This document shows, one piece after another, positions 43,172-51,875 of a DNA stretch of 64,000 nucleotides. The notes beneath the pieces were generated by a model. The model worked only from the letters and a program-made list of their open reading frames with translations, was not told the DNA's origin and made no database searches. The stretch is from Dermacoccus abyssi (GTDB lineage: Bacteria; Actinomycetota; Actinomycetes; Actinomycetales; Dermatophilaceae), in the NCBI RefSeq assembly GCF_034541975.1, contig NZ_JAVYJM010000001.1, one strand, 5' to 3'. Both the position numbers and the translations under genes were made by a program. Position 1 is the stretch's first letter, and each line of letters begins with the position of its first letter.

Positions 43172-44107
43172 TCACGGTTCCTCGGGCGGACGCTCGTCGC
43201 CTGCTCGGGTGGAGCCGGTGCGCTGTGCGGCACCAGGCATGTCGCCTAGGCGCTCGCGTCGTCGGGCCTGGCGTGCCACCCGCGCTTGGGCGCGCTCGAG
43301 CGGCAGCTCCTGACGACGCACGCGCGCCGCCTTCATCTGCTCCCGCACCGCCTCGCGCATCTGCTCGCGTGGGTAGGGGCGGCCGCCGATGATGTCGCGG
43401 ATGGCGTTCCAGCGCGCGTCGTACGTCGCGTCGAACCGACGCTCGGCCCGTCGCGCGAGCCATCCGTCCTTCTTGTAGCGCCGCTGCGCCCACCACGACC
43501 CCGGCTTCGCCACGCGCACGGCGCCGATGATCCCGACGAGCGGCACGAAGACGCCGACGAGGCCGGTGGGCAGCTTGCCCTTGAGAATCGTCACGACGAC
43601 GAAGCCGAGGTTGACGATGCCGAGCGCCGACAGCAGTGCACCGGGCAGGTCGTCGCCGGTGGGCACGACGTCGAGCGGGTTGGCACCGATGACGAGCGCC
43701 GCGGTGATCGTCACCGCGACGATGAGCGCCGTCACCGACTGACGTCCCTCCTCCTGCCAGTACACGTCGTCGAGGTGGAGCCACATGGCGAACTCGTCGA
43801 GCGTGAGCGCCGCGCCCATGCCGAACAGGGCCGCGAGGACGTTGAGCGCGAGCCCCCGCTCGGGCATGTAGGTGATGAGCAGCAGACCGCTGAAGAGCAC
43901 CATGAGGATGCCCCACACCTGGTGGTGCACGTGGATGCCGGCGACGACGATGTTGCGGATGAGCCCGGGTTCGGCGTTCTCCTTGAGGTATGCCTCGGCG
44001 CGGTCGGCCTTGTGGCGGATGTAGCGCGTCGTCGTGCGGGTGGCCGCCGTCGTGAAGACGAACGCGATGAGCAGCCACAGGACGGCGTGGCGGCTCGGGT
44101 CGATCAT
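43172..44107 (-). CDS. Uncharacterised membrane protein with His- and acid-rich helices
   Basis: 311 residues, first 190 with about six hydrophobic segments. Three polar clusters recur next to membrane segments: HVHHQVWGI (near 58), LDEFAMWLHLDDVYWQEEGR (near 103) and the basic post-membrane VRVAKPGSWWAQRRYKK. The His cluster and acidic cluster in adjacent helices look like a metal or heme site or a catalytic dyad, but no family is recognised. The C-terminal ~110 residues are Arg-rich and helical. TACGAT (44114-44119) is six bases before the ATG at 44107, with a 10-bp palindrome further upstream. Confidence 0.65.
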   Translation of the reverse strand: MIDPSRHAVLWLLIAFVFTTAATRTTTRYIRHKADRAEAYLKENAEPGLIRNIVVAGIHVHHQVWGILMVLFSGLLLITYMPERGLALNVLAALFGMGAALTLDEFAMWLHLDDVYWQEEGRQSVTALIVAVTITAALVIGANPLDVVPTGDDLPGALLSALGIVNLGFVVVTILKGKLPTGLVGVFVPLVGIIGAVRVAKPGSWWAQRRYKKDGWLARRAERRFDATYDARWNAIRDIIGGRPYPREQMREAVREQMKAARVRRQELPLERAQARVARQARRRERLGDMPGAAQRTGSTRAGDERPPEEP

Positions 44108-44138
44108 GCTGCCATCGTAGGTCGGGGGCGAGTTGTGG

Positions 44139-44178
44139 CCCGCTACGGCGCGTGTGGGCCGAACCGCTCCGTAGCGGG
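44139..44178. promoter_or_regulatory. Palindrome between divergent membrane-protein genes
   Basis: CCCGCTACGG (44139-44148) and CCGTAGCGGG (44169-44178), with a further GCG/CGC pairing inside. It lies upstream of the -10 of the leftward gene (44107) and 60 bases before the rightward start (44238). A shared operator is plausible. Confidence 0.45.
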
Positions 44179-44237
44179 GGCGGGGCGGATATTCTCGCGG
44201 CATCGGACCGACCGAGCACCACCGACGGGGGAGCGTC

Positions 44238-45608
44238 ATGAGCGACAACGACTGGACCAAGCGCGAGCAGGGCACGCCCGGGCAGGAGGACGACGCGACG
44301 CGTCAGTGGGGTGCCTCGCCGGCTCAGGGGAGCAACAACGCCGGGGCCCCGCACGACTCGTCCGAAGAGCGCACCCGCGCGTTCACCGCCCCCAACGAGT
44401 CAGGCGCCCAGAACACCGGCGCGACGGGACAGAACGACTCCTCGGAGGACCGCACGCGGGCCTTCACCGCTCCCAACGAGTTGGGCACCCAGAATGCCGG
44501 TGACCAGGCTCAGTACGGTTCGGCTCCCGCGGCGGGTGGCCAGAACGGGCAGCAGCAGGGTGGACAGTACGGCCAGTCTCCCTACGGCGCCAACGCTCAG
44601 GGCCAGCAGTACGGGCAGAACAATTCGTCGATCGGTCAGGGCTTCTCGAACGGGCAGAACCAGTACGGCTCGCCCCAGTACGGCTCGGCGCCCCAAGGCG
44701 ATGCGGGCTACGGCTCGTCGAGCCCGCAGAGCAACCAGAACCGGTACGACTCCGCCCCGCCGTCGAGTGGTCAGTACGGTCAGAACTCCTCCGGTTCGAC
44801 GCCGCAGGGTGGCCAGTACGGTCAGCCCAACCAGACCGAGAACGCGCAGTACGGCCAGAACCCGCAGAGTGCGAACTCGTCGATCGGCCAGGGCTTCTCG
44901 ACCCATCAGAACCAGTACGACTCCGCCCCGCAGGGCGGCGGTCAGTACGGCCAGAACCAGTACGACTCAGCGCCCCAGGGCGGTGCGGGGTACGGCTCGT
45001 CGAGCCCGCAGGGAAACCAGAACCAGTACAACTCGTCCCCGCAGGGCGGGCAGTACGGCCAGAACCAGTACGGCTTCCCGGGTCAGAGCGGGCAGGGCCA
45101 CCAGAACGGTCAGCCCGGCCACAACGGACGATACGGCCAGAACAACGCCTGGCAGGGCGGTGACGCGAACAACGCGAACAGCCCGTTCGGTGCCGGTGGC
45201 CAGGGTGCTGCCGCAGCCCTGCAGGTGAAGAACACGGACGGGTCGCTGCGCATCGGGCGCGTCGGCCTGCTCGCCTCCCTCGCGGCGCAGTTCTTCGTCA
45301 TCATCGGCTGCCTCGGCCCGTGGGCCAGCGTGTGGGGCAGCTCGGTCTCGGGCATGAACGGCGACGGCGTCATCGTCCTGCTGCTGTCGCTCGCCATCAT
45401 CGGCCTCGGTGTCGCGCACCTTCTCGGCAAGGTTCCGGCGAAGTTCCTGTGGGGCATCGTGGTCGCCGCTGCGATCTCCTTCATCGTCGGGCTCGTCGAC
45501 TACGGCAATGTCAGTGACGTCGCGTCCGTGGGCTGGGGCCTCGTGTTCGTCATCTTCTTCTCGCTCGTCTCCGGCGGCGCCGCGGCCCTCGCGGCTCTGC
45601 GCGACTGA
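44238..45608 (+). CDS. Prion-like Q/G/Y/S/N-rich membrane protein
   Basis: 456 residues. Residues ~1-330 are low complexity, rich in Gln, Gly, Tyr, Ser and Asn, with repeats of QYGQ, YDSAPQGG, NSSIGQGFS and YGSSSPQ. Before that, the module SSE-E/D-RTRAFTAPNE occurs twice in tandem (around residues 42 and 69). Residues ~335-456 form a membrane domain with three to four helices. The layout resembles actinobacterial proteins with disordered tails anchored in the membrane; the TRAFT motif could be a kinase/FHA site (inference). GGGGGAG precedes the ATG. Function unknown. Confidence 0.75.
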   Translation: MSDNDWTKREQGTPGQEDDATRQWGASPAQGSNNAGAPHDSSEERTRAFTAPNESGAQNTGATGQNDSSEDRTRAFTAPNELGTQNAGDQAQYGSAPAAGGQNGQQQGGQYGQSPYGANAQGQQYGQNNSSIGQGFSNGQNQYGSPQYGSAPQGDAGYGSSSPQSNQNRYDSAPPSSGQYGQNSSGSTPQGGQYGQPNQTENAQYGQNPQSANSSIGQGFSTHQNQYDSAPQGGGQYGQNQYDSAPQGGAGYGSSSPQGNQNQYNSSPQGGQYGQNQYGFPGQSGQGHQNGQPGHNGRYGQNNAWQGGDANNANSPFGAGGQGAAAALQVKNTDGSLRIGRVGLLASLAAQFFVIIGCLGPWASVWGSSVSGMNGDGVIVLLLSLAIIGLGVAHLLGKVPAKFLWGIVVAAAISFIVGLVDYGNVSDVASVGWGLVFVIFFSLVSGGAAALAALRD

Positions 45609-45617
45609 CGCCGTCAC

Positions 45618-45655
45618 CCCTTCGGGCGTCCTGCCTTGCCGGGCGACCCGAAGGG
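45618..45655. terminator. Hairpin after the prion-like protein gene
   Basis: CCCTTCGGG (45618-45626) pairs with CCCGAAGGG (45647-45655), 9 bp with a 20-base loop, 10 bases after the stop codon. It ends four bases before the -10 hexamer of the next gene. Confidence 0.55.
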
Positions 45656-45670
45656 CGGTTGGCTGATCGC

Positions 45671-46360
45671 ATGAGTACGCACGATGAGGCCGCGGAGGCC
45701 ATCGACACCGTCCTGTTCGACGTCGACGGCACGCTGATCGATTCCACCTACCACCACGCCGTCGCGTGGTCCCGCGCCTTCGCGCAGTACGACCTCCACC
45801 CGCCGATGTGGCGCATCCACCGCGCCGTGGGCATGGGCGGCGACCAGCTCGTGCCGAGCGTCGTCGGCGACGACGTCGAGGAGCGCCTCGGCGACGAACT
45901 GCGCACCGCGTGGGAGGGCGAGTACCGCCAGATGCTGCCAGACGTGCGGGCCTTCGACGGCGCGGCCGACGCCGTGCGGGCCGTGCAGGAGAAGGGCTAC
46001 AAGGTGGCGCTCGCGAGCTCGGGTAAGAGTGAGTTCACGGACGCCGCGCTCGAGAAGCTCGGGCTCACGCGGGACGACGTCGACGCCGTCACCTCCTCCG
46101 ACGACGCGGACAACAGCAAACCGGAGCCGGACATCCTCGTCGCGGCACTCGAGGAGGCCGGTGGCCGACGCGGTGTGCTCGTCGGCGACGCCACCTGGGA
46201 CGCCGAATCGGCCGGTCGCGTGCCGCAGCCGGGCATGCTCTGCGTCGCCGTCCGCACCGGCGGTTTCTCCGCCGCGGAGCTGAAGGATGCGGGTGCGGTG
46301 GCCGTGTACGACGCCGTCACCGACCTGCGCGACGGCGCCTGGATCGACGAACTCGCCTGA
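45671..46360 (+). CDS. HAD-superfamily phosphatase
   Basis: 229 residues. Motif I DVDGT gives D17 and D19; a helical cap follows (residues ~25-90), then motif II ALASSGKS, the Lys in NSKPEPDI (motif III) and VGDATWD (motif IV). This is a subclass I phosphoglycolate-phosphatase/beta-phosphoglucomutase-like enzyme. TTGGCT (45659-45664) lies six bases before the ATG 45671. Substrate not predictable. Confidence 0.85.
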   Translation: MSTHDEAAEAIDTVLFDVDGTLIDSTYHHAVAWSRAFAQYDLHPPMWRIHRAVGMGGDQLVPSVVGDDVEERLGDELRTAWEGEYRQMLPDVRAFDGAADAVRAVQEKGYKVALASSGKSEFTDAALEKLGLTRDDVDAVTSSDDADNSKPEPDILVAALEEAGGRRGVLVGDATWDAESAGRVPQPGMLCVAVRTGGFSAAELKDAGAVAVYDAVTDLRDGAWIDELA

Positions 46361-46400
46361 GGCTCACGGGTTGTCTCCGGTGCGTGGCATGGTGTGACGC

Positions 46401-46526
46401 ATGGCCGACCTCACCGAACCCTGCCCCAACTGCGGAACGATGATGCGCTGGGAAACCTCCCACGAACGCTGCGACGGCTGCGGCTGGATCCGCCCGTGCT
46501 GCGAGGGCGCCCCCTGCCCGAGCTGA
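46401..46526 (+). CDS. 41-residue cysteine-rich zinc-ribbon-like protein
   Basis: 41 residues with seven Cys in the pattern CPNC (8-11), CDGC (24-27), CC (33-34) and C39. The first two CxxC pairs at 16-residue spacing form a minimal zinc ribbon, and PCCEGAPCPS forms a second metal-capable cluster. CATGGT (46388-46393) is seven bases before the ATG, giving a leaderless start. It fills the gap between the HAD gene and the APC permease, where no other gene fits. No family assigned. Confidence 0.6.
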   Translation: MADLTEPCPNCGTMMRWETSHERCDGCGWIRPCCEGAPCPS

Positions 46527-46604
46527 CGCCGCACGCCGTCACGACGTGAGCCGATCGTGGCGTTCGAGTGGTGTTCACCGCCGCTGAGGAGGAAGGTGGA
46601 CGCC

Positions 46605-48140
46605 ATGTCGACTCACGAAGGCGGTGACGAACGCAGTTCGTCACCGAGTCCAGAGCAGCAGAACGACACCCGCCACGACGAGCCGGTGCGCACGTGTGCG
46701 TCGCCCCCGGAGGGGCCCGCGACGAGCACCGAGCCGGGCGCCGACCACCTCGAATCCGGCCTCAAGCCGCGTCACGTCACGATGATCTCCATCGCCGGCG
46801 TCATCGGCGCGGGCCTGTTCGTCGGGTCGGCGAACGCGATCAAACTGGCCGGGCCCGCCGCCATCATCAGCTACGCGGCTGCAGGTCTCGTCGTCGTCCT
46901 CGTCATGCGGATGCTGGGCGAGATGGCCACGGTCAACCCCGACACCGGGTCGTTCAGCGTCTATGCCGACCGCGCGCTCGGCAAGTGGGCGGGCTTCTCC
47001 ATCGGATGGCTCTACTGGTGGGCCTGGGCGCTCATCATCCCCGTCGAGGCAACGGCCGGGGCGACGATCCTGACGAACTGGATCGACTGGCCACAGTGGG
47101 TCTTCGCCTTCCTCATCACGGCGATCCTCACGGCCACCAACCTCGTGAGCGTCGGCAACTACGGCGAGTTCGAGTTCTGGTTCGCCCTCGTCAAGGTTGT
47201 CGTCATCATCGCGTTCATCGCCGTCGGCCTCCTCGCGATCCTCGGCCTGCTGCCGACGAGTGACGTCTCGGGCCTTTCCGGCCTCACGGCCAACGGCTTC
47301 TTCGGCGACGGCCTCGGCGGCATCTTCGCCGCCATGCTCACGACGACCACCACCTACCTCGGCACGGAGATCGTGACGATCGCCGCGGCCGAGTCGAAGA
47401 ACCCCGTCAGCGGCATTCGCCGCGCGGTCAACAGCGTCATCTGGCGCATCTCGATCTTCTACCTGGGCTCGATCTTCGTCGTCGTGGCTCTCGTCAACTG
47501 GCGCAGCCCGCAGCTCGCGGAGGTCGGTTCGTACCAGTTCACCCTCGAGACGATCGGCCTCGGGCAACTGACGACGGTCCTCGACCTCGCGATCCTCACC
47601 GCCGTCGCGAGCTGCCTCAACTCAGCGCTCTACACTGCGAGCCGCATGGCGTTCAGCCTCGGCCAACGCGGTGACGCTCCCGGCGCGTTCGGACGGACGA
47701 ACAGCCGAGGCGTTCCTGTCGCGGCGATCCTCGCGAGCGTCGTCGTCGGCTTCGTTTGCGTCGGACTCAACTACGTCCTGCCGGACAAGATCTTCGGCTA
47801 CCTCTTGTCGACGGCCGGCTGCGCGGCGCTCTTCGTGTACCTGTGCATCTCGTTCACGCAGCTGCGCTCGCGCCGTGCGATGGATGCCGCCGGCGTGGCC
47901 GTCCGGGTTCGCATGTGGCTCTTTCCGGGCCTCACGTACGCGACGATCGCGTTCATCGTCCTCGTGCTCGTCATGATGGCGTTCGACTCGGAGCAGAGCC
48001 AGAACCTGTGGTTCAGCCTCGCCGTGGCCGCCGTCGTCCTCGTGGCGTCGTTCGTGCGTCACGGGTTCAGCGGCGGTAGCGACCGCGAGATCGTCGAGGC
48101 CGCCGAGGAGGGCATCGCCGAGACCTCCGATTCCGTCTGA
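46605..48140 (+). CDS. APC-family amino acid permease (GABA/aromatic amino acid type)
   Basis: 511 residues from ATG 46605 with GAGGAGGAAGG upstream. A ~55-residue hydrophilic N-terminus precedes twelve membrane spans. ISIAGVIGAGLFVGSANAI is the TM1 sodium/substrate loop of the amino acid transporter group, and GEMATVNPDTGSFSVYADRA the conserved AAT segment, as in GabP and AroP. The likely substrate is GABA or a neutral/aromatic amino acid. The stop codon lies at the start of a CTGACGA tandem repeat. Confidence 0.88.
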   Translation: MSTHEGGDERSSSPSPEQQNDTRHDEPVRTCASPPEGPATSTEPGADHLESGLKPRHVTMISIAGVIGAGLFVGSANAIKLAGPAAIISYAAAGLVVVLVMRMLGEMATVNPDTGSFSVYADRALGKWAGFSIGWLYWWAWALIIPVEATAGATILTNWIDWPQWVFAFLITAILTATNLVSVGNYGEFEFWFALVKVVVIIAFIAVGLLAILGLLPTSDVSGLSGLTANGFFGDGLGGIFAAMLTTTTTYLGTEIVTIAAAESKNPVSGIRRAVNSVIWRISIFYLGSIFVVVALVNWRSPQLAEVGSYQFTLETIGLGQLTTVLDLAILTAVASCLNSALYTASRMAFSLGQRGDAPGAFGRTNSRGVPVAAILASVVVGFVCVGLNYVLPDKIFGYLLSTAGCAALFVYLCISFTQLRSRRAMDAAGVAVRVRMWLFPGLTYATIAFIVLVLVMMAFDSEQSQNLWFSLAVAAVVLVASFVRHGFSGGSDREIVEAAEEGIAETSDSV

Positions 48141-48164
48141 CGACTGACGACTGACGACTGACGG
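48137..48164. repeat. Tandem heptamer CTGACGA, four units
   Basis: Three perfect CTGACGA units and a fourth CTGACGG, starting at the permease stop codon (TGA 48138-48140). Short tandem repeat prone to slippage; it sits just before the promoter of the DUF1697 gene. Confidence 0.85.
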
Positions 48165-48210
48165 CGGCACGGCGCCCCCACAGTCCGCTGCGACGGGGCA
48201 GACTCGACCC

Positions 48211-48735
48211 ATGAGCACCTACGTCATGTTCCTGCGCGGCATCAACGTCGGCGGCATTCGCGTGCCGATGCCCGAGTTGCGGAAGGTGCTCGCCGACGCG
48301 GGGTGCCGCGACGTGACGACGTGGCTCGCCACCGGCAACGTCCGCCTCGACTTCGACGGCAGTGCCGAGGAGCTCAAGCAGGTGGCCGAGCGGGCCATCG
48401 GGGACGCGTTCGACTACGAGGCGTACGTGCTCGTGCGTGACGCCGAGTCGCTGCGCGAGCTCGTCGAGAGCTGGCCGTTCACGCCCGACGAGGCCCACCA
48501 CCGCTACATCGTGCTGGGCGGTGGCAGTGCCTTCGAGTCAGCCCAGGCTGCGATCGATGCGGCGCCCACCGACGAGCACGTCGCGGCGTTCGGGGAAGAC
48601 CTCTACTGGCGTTGTCTCAAGGGCTCGACGACCTCGACGCCCGTGGCGAAGCTGCTCGCGAAGCGGGAGTACAAGGCGACGACGACCACGCGCAACCTCA
48701 ACACCCTCGAGAAGATGGTGCCCGATCAGGCCTGA
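48211..48735 (+). CDS. DUF1697 protein
   Basis: 174 residues. The family opening YVMFLRGINVGG, then LATGNVRLDF and a C-terminal basic helix KREYKATTTTRNLNTLEKM identify DUF1697. It has an alpha+beta fold with no known catalytic role. CAGACT (48199-48204) is six bases before the ATG. Its last 10 bases overlap the convergent ThrE-type gene. Confidence 0.8.
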   Translation: MSTYVMFLRGINVGGIRVPMPELRKVLADAGCRDVTTWLATGNVRLDFDGSAEELKQVAERAIGDAFDYEAYVLVRDAESLRELVESWPFTPDEAHHRYIVLGGGSAFESAQAAIDAAPTDEHVAAFGEDLYWRCLKGSTTSTPVAKLLAKREYKATTTTRNLNTLEKMVPDQA

Positions 48736-50117
48736 CGGTGGAAGGGGCGTCGGAAGTCGGGAGTCGTCAGGCCCTGCGCCTCGAACTCGGCCTCGGCGAT
48801 CGACGTGCCGTCACGCTTCGCGAGGTGGTTGACCTGCGCTCTGCGCGCCTGCCACAGCACACGACTCGAGACGAACTGCCCCAGCACGGCGCCGGCGCCG
48901 ATGGCGATGGACGTGGCAAGGCCCTCGAAGAGATGGGCCGCCGCACTGGCATCGTGGTTCACGAACCCGGCCAGAGCCTGGTAGAAGGCCATTCCTGGCA
49001 CGAGGGGGATGACGGCGATGTCGAGGGCCCCCGAGGCAGGCCAGTTCATGGGGCGAGCGAGGAGGACCGTGAGGATGCCGAGCACAGTAGCGGCGGCGGC
49101 CGTAGAACTCATGCCCGAGACACCCGAGCGATCGGACACGGTGTAGACGAGGTGCCCGAGGGCGCCGAGGAGGGAGAACAGAATGATGCTGCGCGGCCCC
49201 GCCTGGCAGTACACGGCGTAACCGGCGGCGATGAGGACGGCAGCGACCGACGTCTGGGAGAGATCCAACGCCGGCTGCACTGCGGTCAGTTCGAGCGATT
49301 GTCCCGCCTTCTCGGCGAGGGTGAGGCCACCCATCGTCCCGACGACGAGTCCCGTGGTGAGCAGGGCGGCTTCGATGAGTCGGCCACATGCGGTCAGGAG
49401 CCAGCCGGTGAGGAGATCCTGCACGGCGCTCACGGAAGCGCTGCCGACAAGTTGCGTGACGATGGACGCCGTGATGACGACACCGGGCTGCGTGAGCGGT
49501 GTCAAGGCGAGCGCGAGGCTGGCTGCACCGACGGCGAGGACGCTGCTCAGCACACGCGCGTAGAACGGGGGGAGCATGATGCGGCTCGCACCGGTCGAGA
49601 GGAACTCGGTGAGCACCGCCGTCGCGGCGGCCACGAGTGCAGCGGCGAGATCCGCCCCGAGCAACCACGCGAACCCCATCGCCATGAGGAAGGCCCCCAT
49701 CAACCGGAGGGTCAGAGGAGAGCGACCGTGGTCGATGATGAAGTTGAGCTTCTCGAACGCTTCCAGAACACCGACGCGCCCCGTCACCGTCTCCCCCACG
49801 AGGTCCTCGATGGCCGTCAACGTGGGGATGTCGAGTTCGACGGATCCCACGTTCTTGACGAGGGTCACCGGTTGCAGTGTCTCGGACGGTACGTAGCCCA
49901 GCGTGATCTGCCCCATCGTCACGTTGACCGTGCAGTCGGGGTAACCGTTGGTGCGCGCCAGTGCGAGGAGGGCCCGTGTGACGACCTCCGAGGACGCGCC
50001 ATTGCGCAGGAGTGACTCCCCGATCCGCAGAGCGAAGGAGAAGAGGTCGTCAGCGCTCGCCGTCGCTGAACTGCGCGCTGTGCGCTCGGGAGGGCTGGAA
50101 CTGGGCAAGGATGTCAC
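48726..50117 (-). CDS. Threonine/serine exporter family protein, second paralogue
   Basis: 463 residues, GTG 50117. Cytosolic DUF1212 domain (GYPDCTVNVTMGQITLGYVP) and ten membrane segments in two halves; MGAFLMAMGFAWLLGADLAA and SRIMLPPFYARVLSS belong to the permease core. It is more similar to the Corynebacterium ThrE layout than the 37703 copy and has a longer C-terminal tail. Start codon uncertain, as no ribosome site is evident. Possibly exports a different amino acid or dipeptide. Confidence 0.8.
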   Translation of the reverse strand: MTSLPSSSPPERTARSSATASADDLFSFALRIGESLLRNGASSEVVTRALLALARTNGYPDCTVNVTMGQITLGYVPSETLQPVTLVKNVGSVELDIPTLTAIEDLVGETVTGRVGVLEAFEKLNFIIDHGRSPLTLRLMGAFLMAMGFAWLLGADLAAALVAAATAVLTEFLSTGASRIMLPPFYARVLSSVLAVGAASLALALTPLTQPGVVITASIVTQLVGSASVSAVQDLLTGWLLTACGRLIEAALLTTGLVVGTMGGLTLAEKAGQSLELTAVQPALDLSQTSVAAVLIAAGYAVYCQAGPRSIILFSLLGALGHLVYTVSDRSGVSGMSSTAAAATVLGILTVLLARPMNWPASGALDIAVIPLVPGMAFYQALAGFVNHDASAAAHLFEGLATSIAIGAGAVLGQFVSSRVLWQARRAQVNHLAKRDGTSIAEAEFEAQGLTTPDFRRPFHRQA

Positions 50118-50254
50118 CGTCTCGACGAAGGTTGGGTCGGCCGGGGTGCCGTGGCATGCCGCGGCACTGGAGTCGTGGTTGTCGGCCTCATCGCAAGGGT
50201 AGGGCGACGACGCAGCATCGGGTCGTGTCGGACCGGCCCGTTAGGGTGTGCCGC

Positions 50255-50854
50255 ATGTCGACGTCATCCCAGTCACCGCTTCGCAGCGTCGCCGTCTTCT
50301 GCGGCTCCACGCCGGGCAAGAATCCCGGCCTCATGGACGCCGCCTACGAGGCGGGGCGCGTCATCGCCGAGCGCGATCTCGTGCTCGTCTACGGCGCCGG
50401 TGGCGGCGGGCTCATGGGTGCTGTGAGCCAGGGCGCTCTCGATGCCGGCGGCGAGGTCGTCGGTTTCATCCCGACGCTCATGGTCGAGCGCGAGTGGGGC
50501 CGCGTGGACCTCACCGAGTTCCACGAGGTCGACACGATGCACACCCGCAAGGCAGGCATGGCCGAGCGGGCCGACGCCTTCCTCGCCCTGCCCGGCGGCC
50601 TCGGCACGCTCGAGGAGATCTTCGAGGTGTGGACCTGGCGCACCATCGGTTACCACTCGAAGCCCGTCGGCTTCCTCGACGTCGACGGTTTCTGGCGGCC
50701 GCTGCTCGACGCGCTGCGGGGCATCAGTGACGCAGGGTTCGTGCGCGGCAGCGTCATCGACGACGCCGTCGTCGAGCCGACCATCGAGCGGGCCCTCGAC
50801 GCCCTCGCCGCGCGATGCACGGTGACCGGCCAAGAACTGCGCCCCGGTTTCTGA
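50255..50854 (+). CDS. LOG-family protein (TIGR00730, cytokinin riboside phosphoribohydrolase-like)
   Basis: 199 residues. VAVFCGSTPGKNP opens the Rossmann fold, VYGAGGGGLMG and the diagnostic PGGLGTLEE (113-121) complete the LOG active site. Often misnamed lysine decarboxylase; the family hydrolyses nucleoside 5'-monophosphates to free base. TAGGGT (50242-50247) is seven bases before ATG 50255. The ABC-type ATPase gene follows after 26 bases, so co-transcription is likely. Confidence 0.88.
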   Translation: MSTSSQSPLRSVAVFCGSTPGKNPGLMDAAYEAGRVIAERDLVLVYGAGGGGLMGAVSQGALDAGGEVVGFIPTLMVEREWGRVDLTEFHEVDTMHTRKAGMAERADAFLALPGGLGTLEEIFEVWTWRTIGYHSKPVGFLDVDGFWRPLLDALRGISDAGFVRGSVIDDAVVEPTIERALDALAARCTVTGQELRPGF

Positions 50855-50880
50855 GCACGGTCGCCTCAAGGAGGGGTCTC

Positions 50881-51825
50881 ATGAGTGACGAGGAGTGGGT
50901 GCGCTCGCGCCTTCCCGTGCGCACCATCGAGGCCTGGCCCGAGGTCCGCGAGCGGCTCATCGCGCACTCGCTCGAGGACGATGAGGTCGTCGAGTGGCTC
51001 GGCGAAGAAGCCGACGACTCACCCGAGACCGCCGGGACGCCCGAGCCGGCAGCGGCCGAGCGGGCCGCCGAACCCGACGACGGCCTCACCGACTTCCAAC
51101 GTCAGTGGTTGTCGCTGGAGGAGCCCGAAGAGGACGAGTCCGAAGCGCCGCTCGAACCCGGCTACCACTGGTGGGAGGGTATCCCCGCCGTCCGTCAGTT
51201 CCTGCTCGAGGGGTTCACGCCCGGCCCCGCAACGGTGCTGCTCGGCGAGAACGGCAGCGGCAAGTCGACGCTCGCCGAGGGCATCGCGATGGCCTACGGC
51301 CTTGCGCCCGAGGGCGGTTCGACGGGCAGCAGGCACCGCACGCGCAACACCGAGGCCGGTCTCGGTGATCAGCTGCACATCGTGCGCAACGCCGGTGCGG
51401 GCAAGGGCGGCTACTTCCTGCGCGCCGAGACGATGCACTCGTTCTTCAGTTACCTCGAGGACAACCCGGGCAATGATCCCGAAGAGCCGCTCTTCCACCA
51501 GCTCAGCCACGGCGAGTCGTTCGTCGCGCTCGTGGAACTGAGGTTCAAGCCGAAGCGGCCCGGCCTCTACGTGCTCGACGAGCCGGAGTCAGCCTTGTCG
51601 TTCGACAACCAACTGCGCCTCCTGCGTCACCTCACCGCGCTCATGGGCACGGGCAGGCACCAGATCCTGCTCGCCACCCATTCACCGATCCTCGCGGCGC
51701 TGCCGGGCGCCACCATCATCGAACTCGACGATCGGGGCTTGCGCGAGGTCGATCACGACGACGCCGGGCTCGTGCGGCAGTGGCGTCACTTCATGAACGA
51801 TCCGGCTTCGTTCCTCGAGTTCTGA
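50881..51825 (+). CDS. Stand-alone ABC-type ATPase (predicted ATPase of the SMC/OLD-like AAA group)
   Basis: 314 residues with AAGGAGGGG before the ATG. The N-terminal ~90 residues are acidic. Walker A GENGSGKST (~121-129), signature LSHGES, Walker B YVLDEPESAL and switch His ATHS are intact, so it is a dimerising ABC-fold ATPase. It has no membrane partner and a helical insertion between Walker A and the signature, as in stand-alone predicted ATPases. Role unknown; proximity to the LOG gene may be fortuitous. Confidence 0.8.
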   Translation: MSDEEWVRSRLPVRTIEAWPEVRERLIAHSLEDDEVVEWLGEEADDSPETAGTPEPAAAERAAEPDDGLTDFQRQWLSLEEPEEDESEAPLEPGYHWWEGIPAVRQFLLEGFTPGPATVLLGENGSGKSTLAEGIAMAYGLAPEGGSTGSRHRTRNTEAGLGDQLHIVRNAGAGKGGYFLRAETMHSFFSYLEDNPGNDPEEPLFHQLSHGESFVALVELRFKPKRPGLYVLDEPESALSFDNQLRLLRHLTALMGTGRHQILLATHSPILAALPGATIIELDDRGLREVDHDDAGLVRQWRHFMNDPASFLEF

Positions 51826-51830
51826 CGCAG

Positions 51831-51868
51831 GTGAGCGGCGCCCGAGCGAAGGCCCGGGCGCCGCTCAC
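51831..51868. terminator. Hairpin terminator between convergent genes
   Basis: 14-bp perfect stem (51831-51844 with 51855-51868), 10-base loop, between the ATPase stop (51825) and the GH25 stop (51876). Confidence 0.8.
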
Positions 51869-51875
51869 GCGGGGA

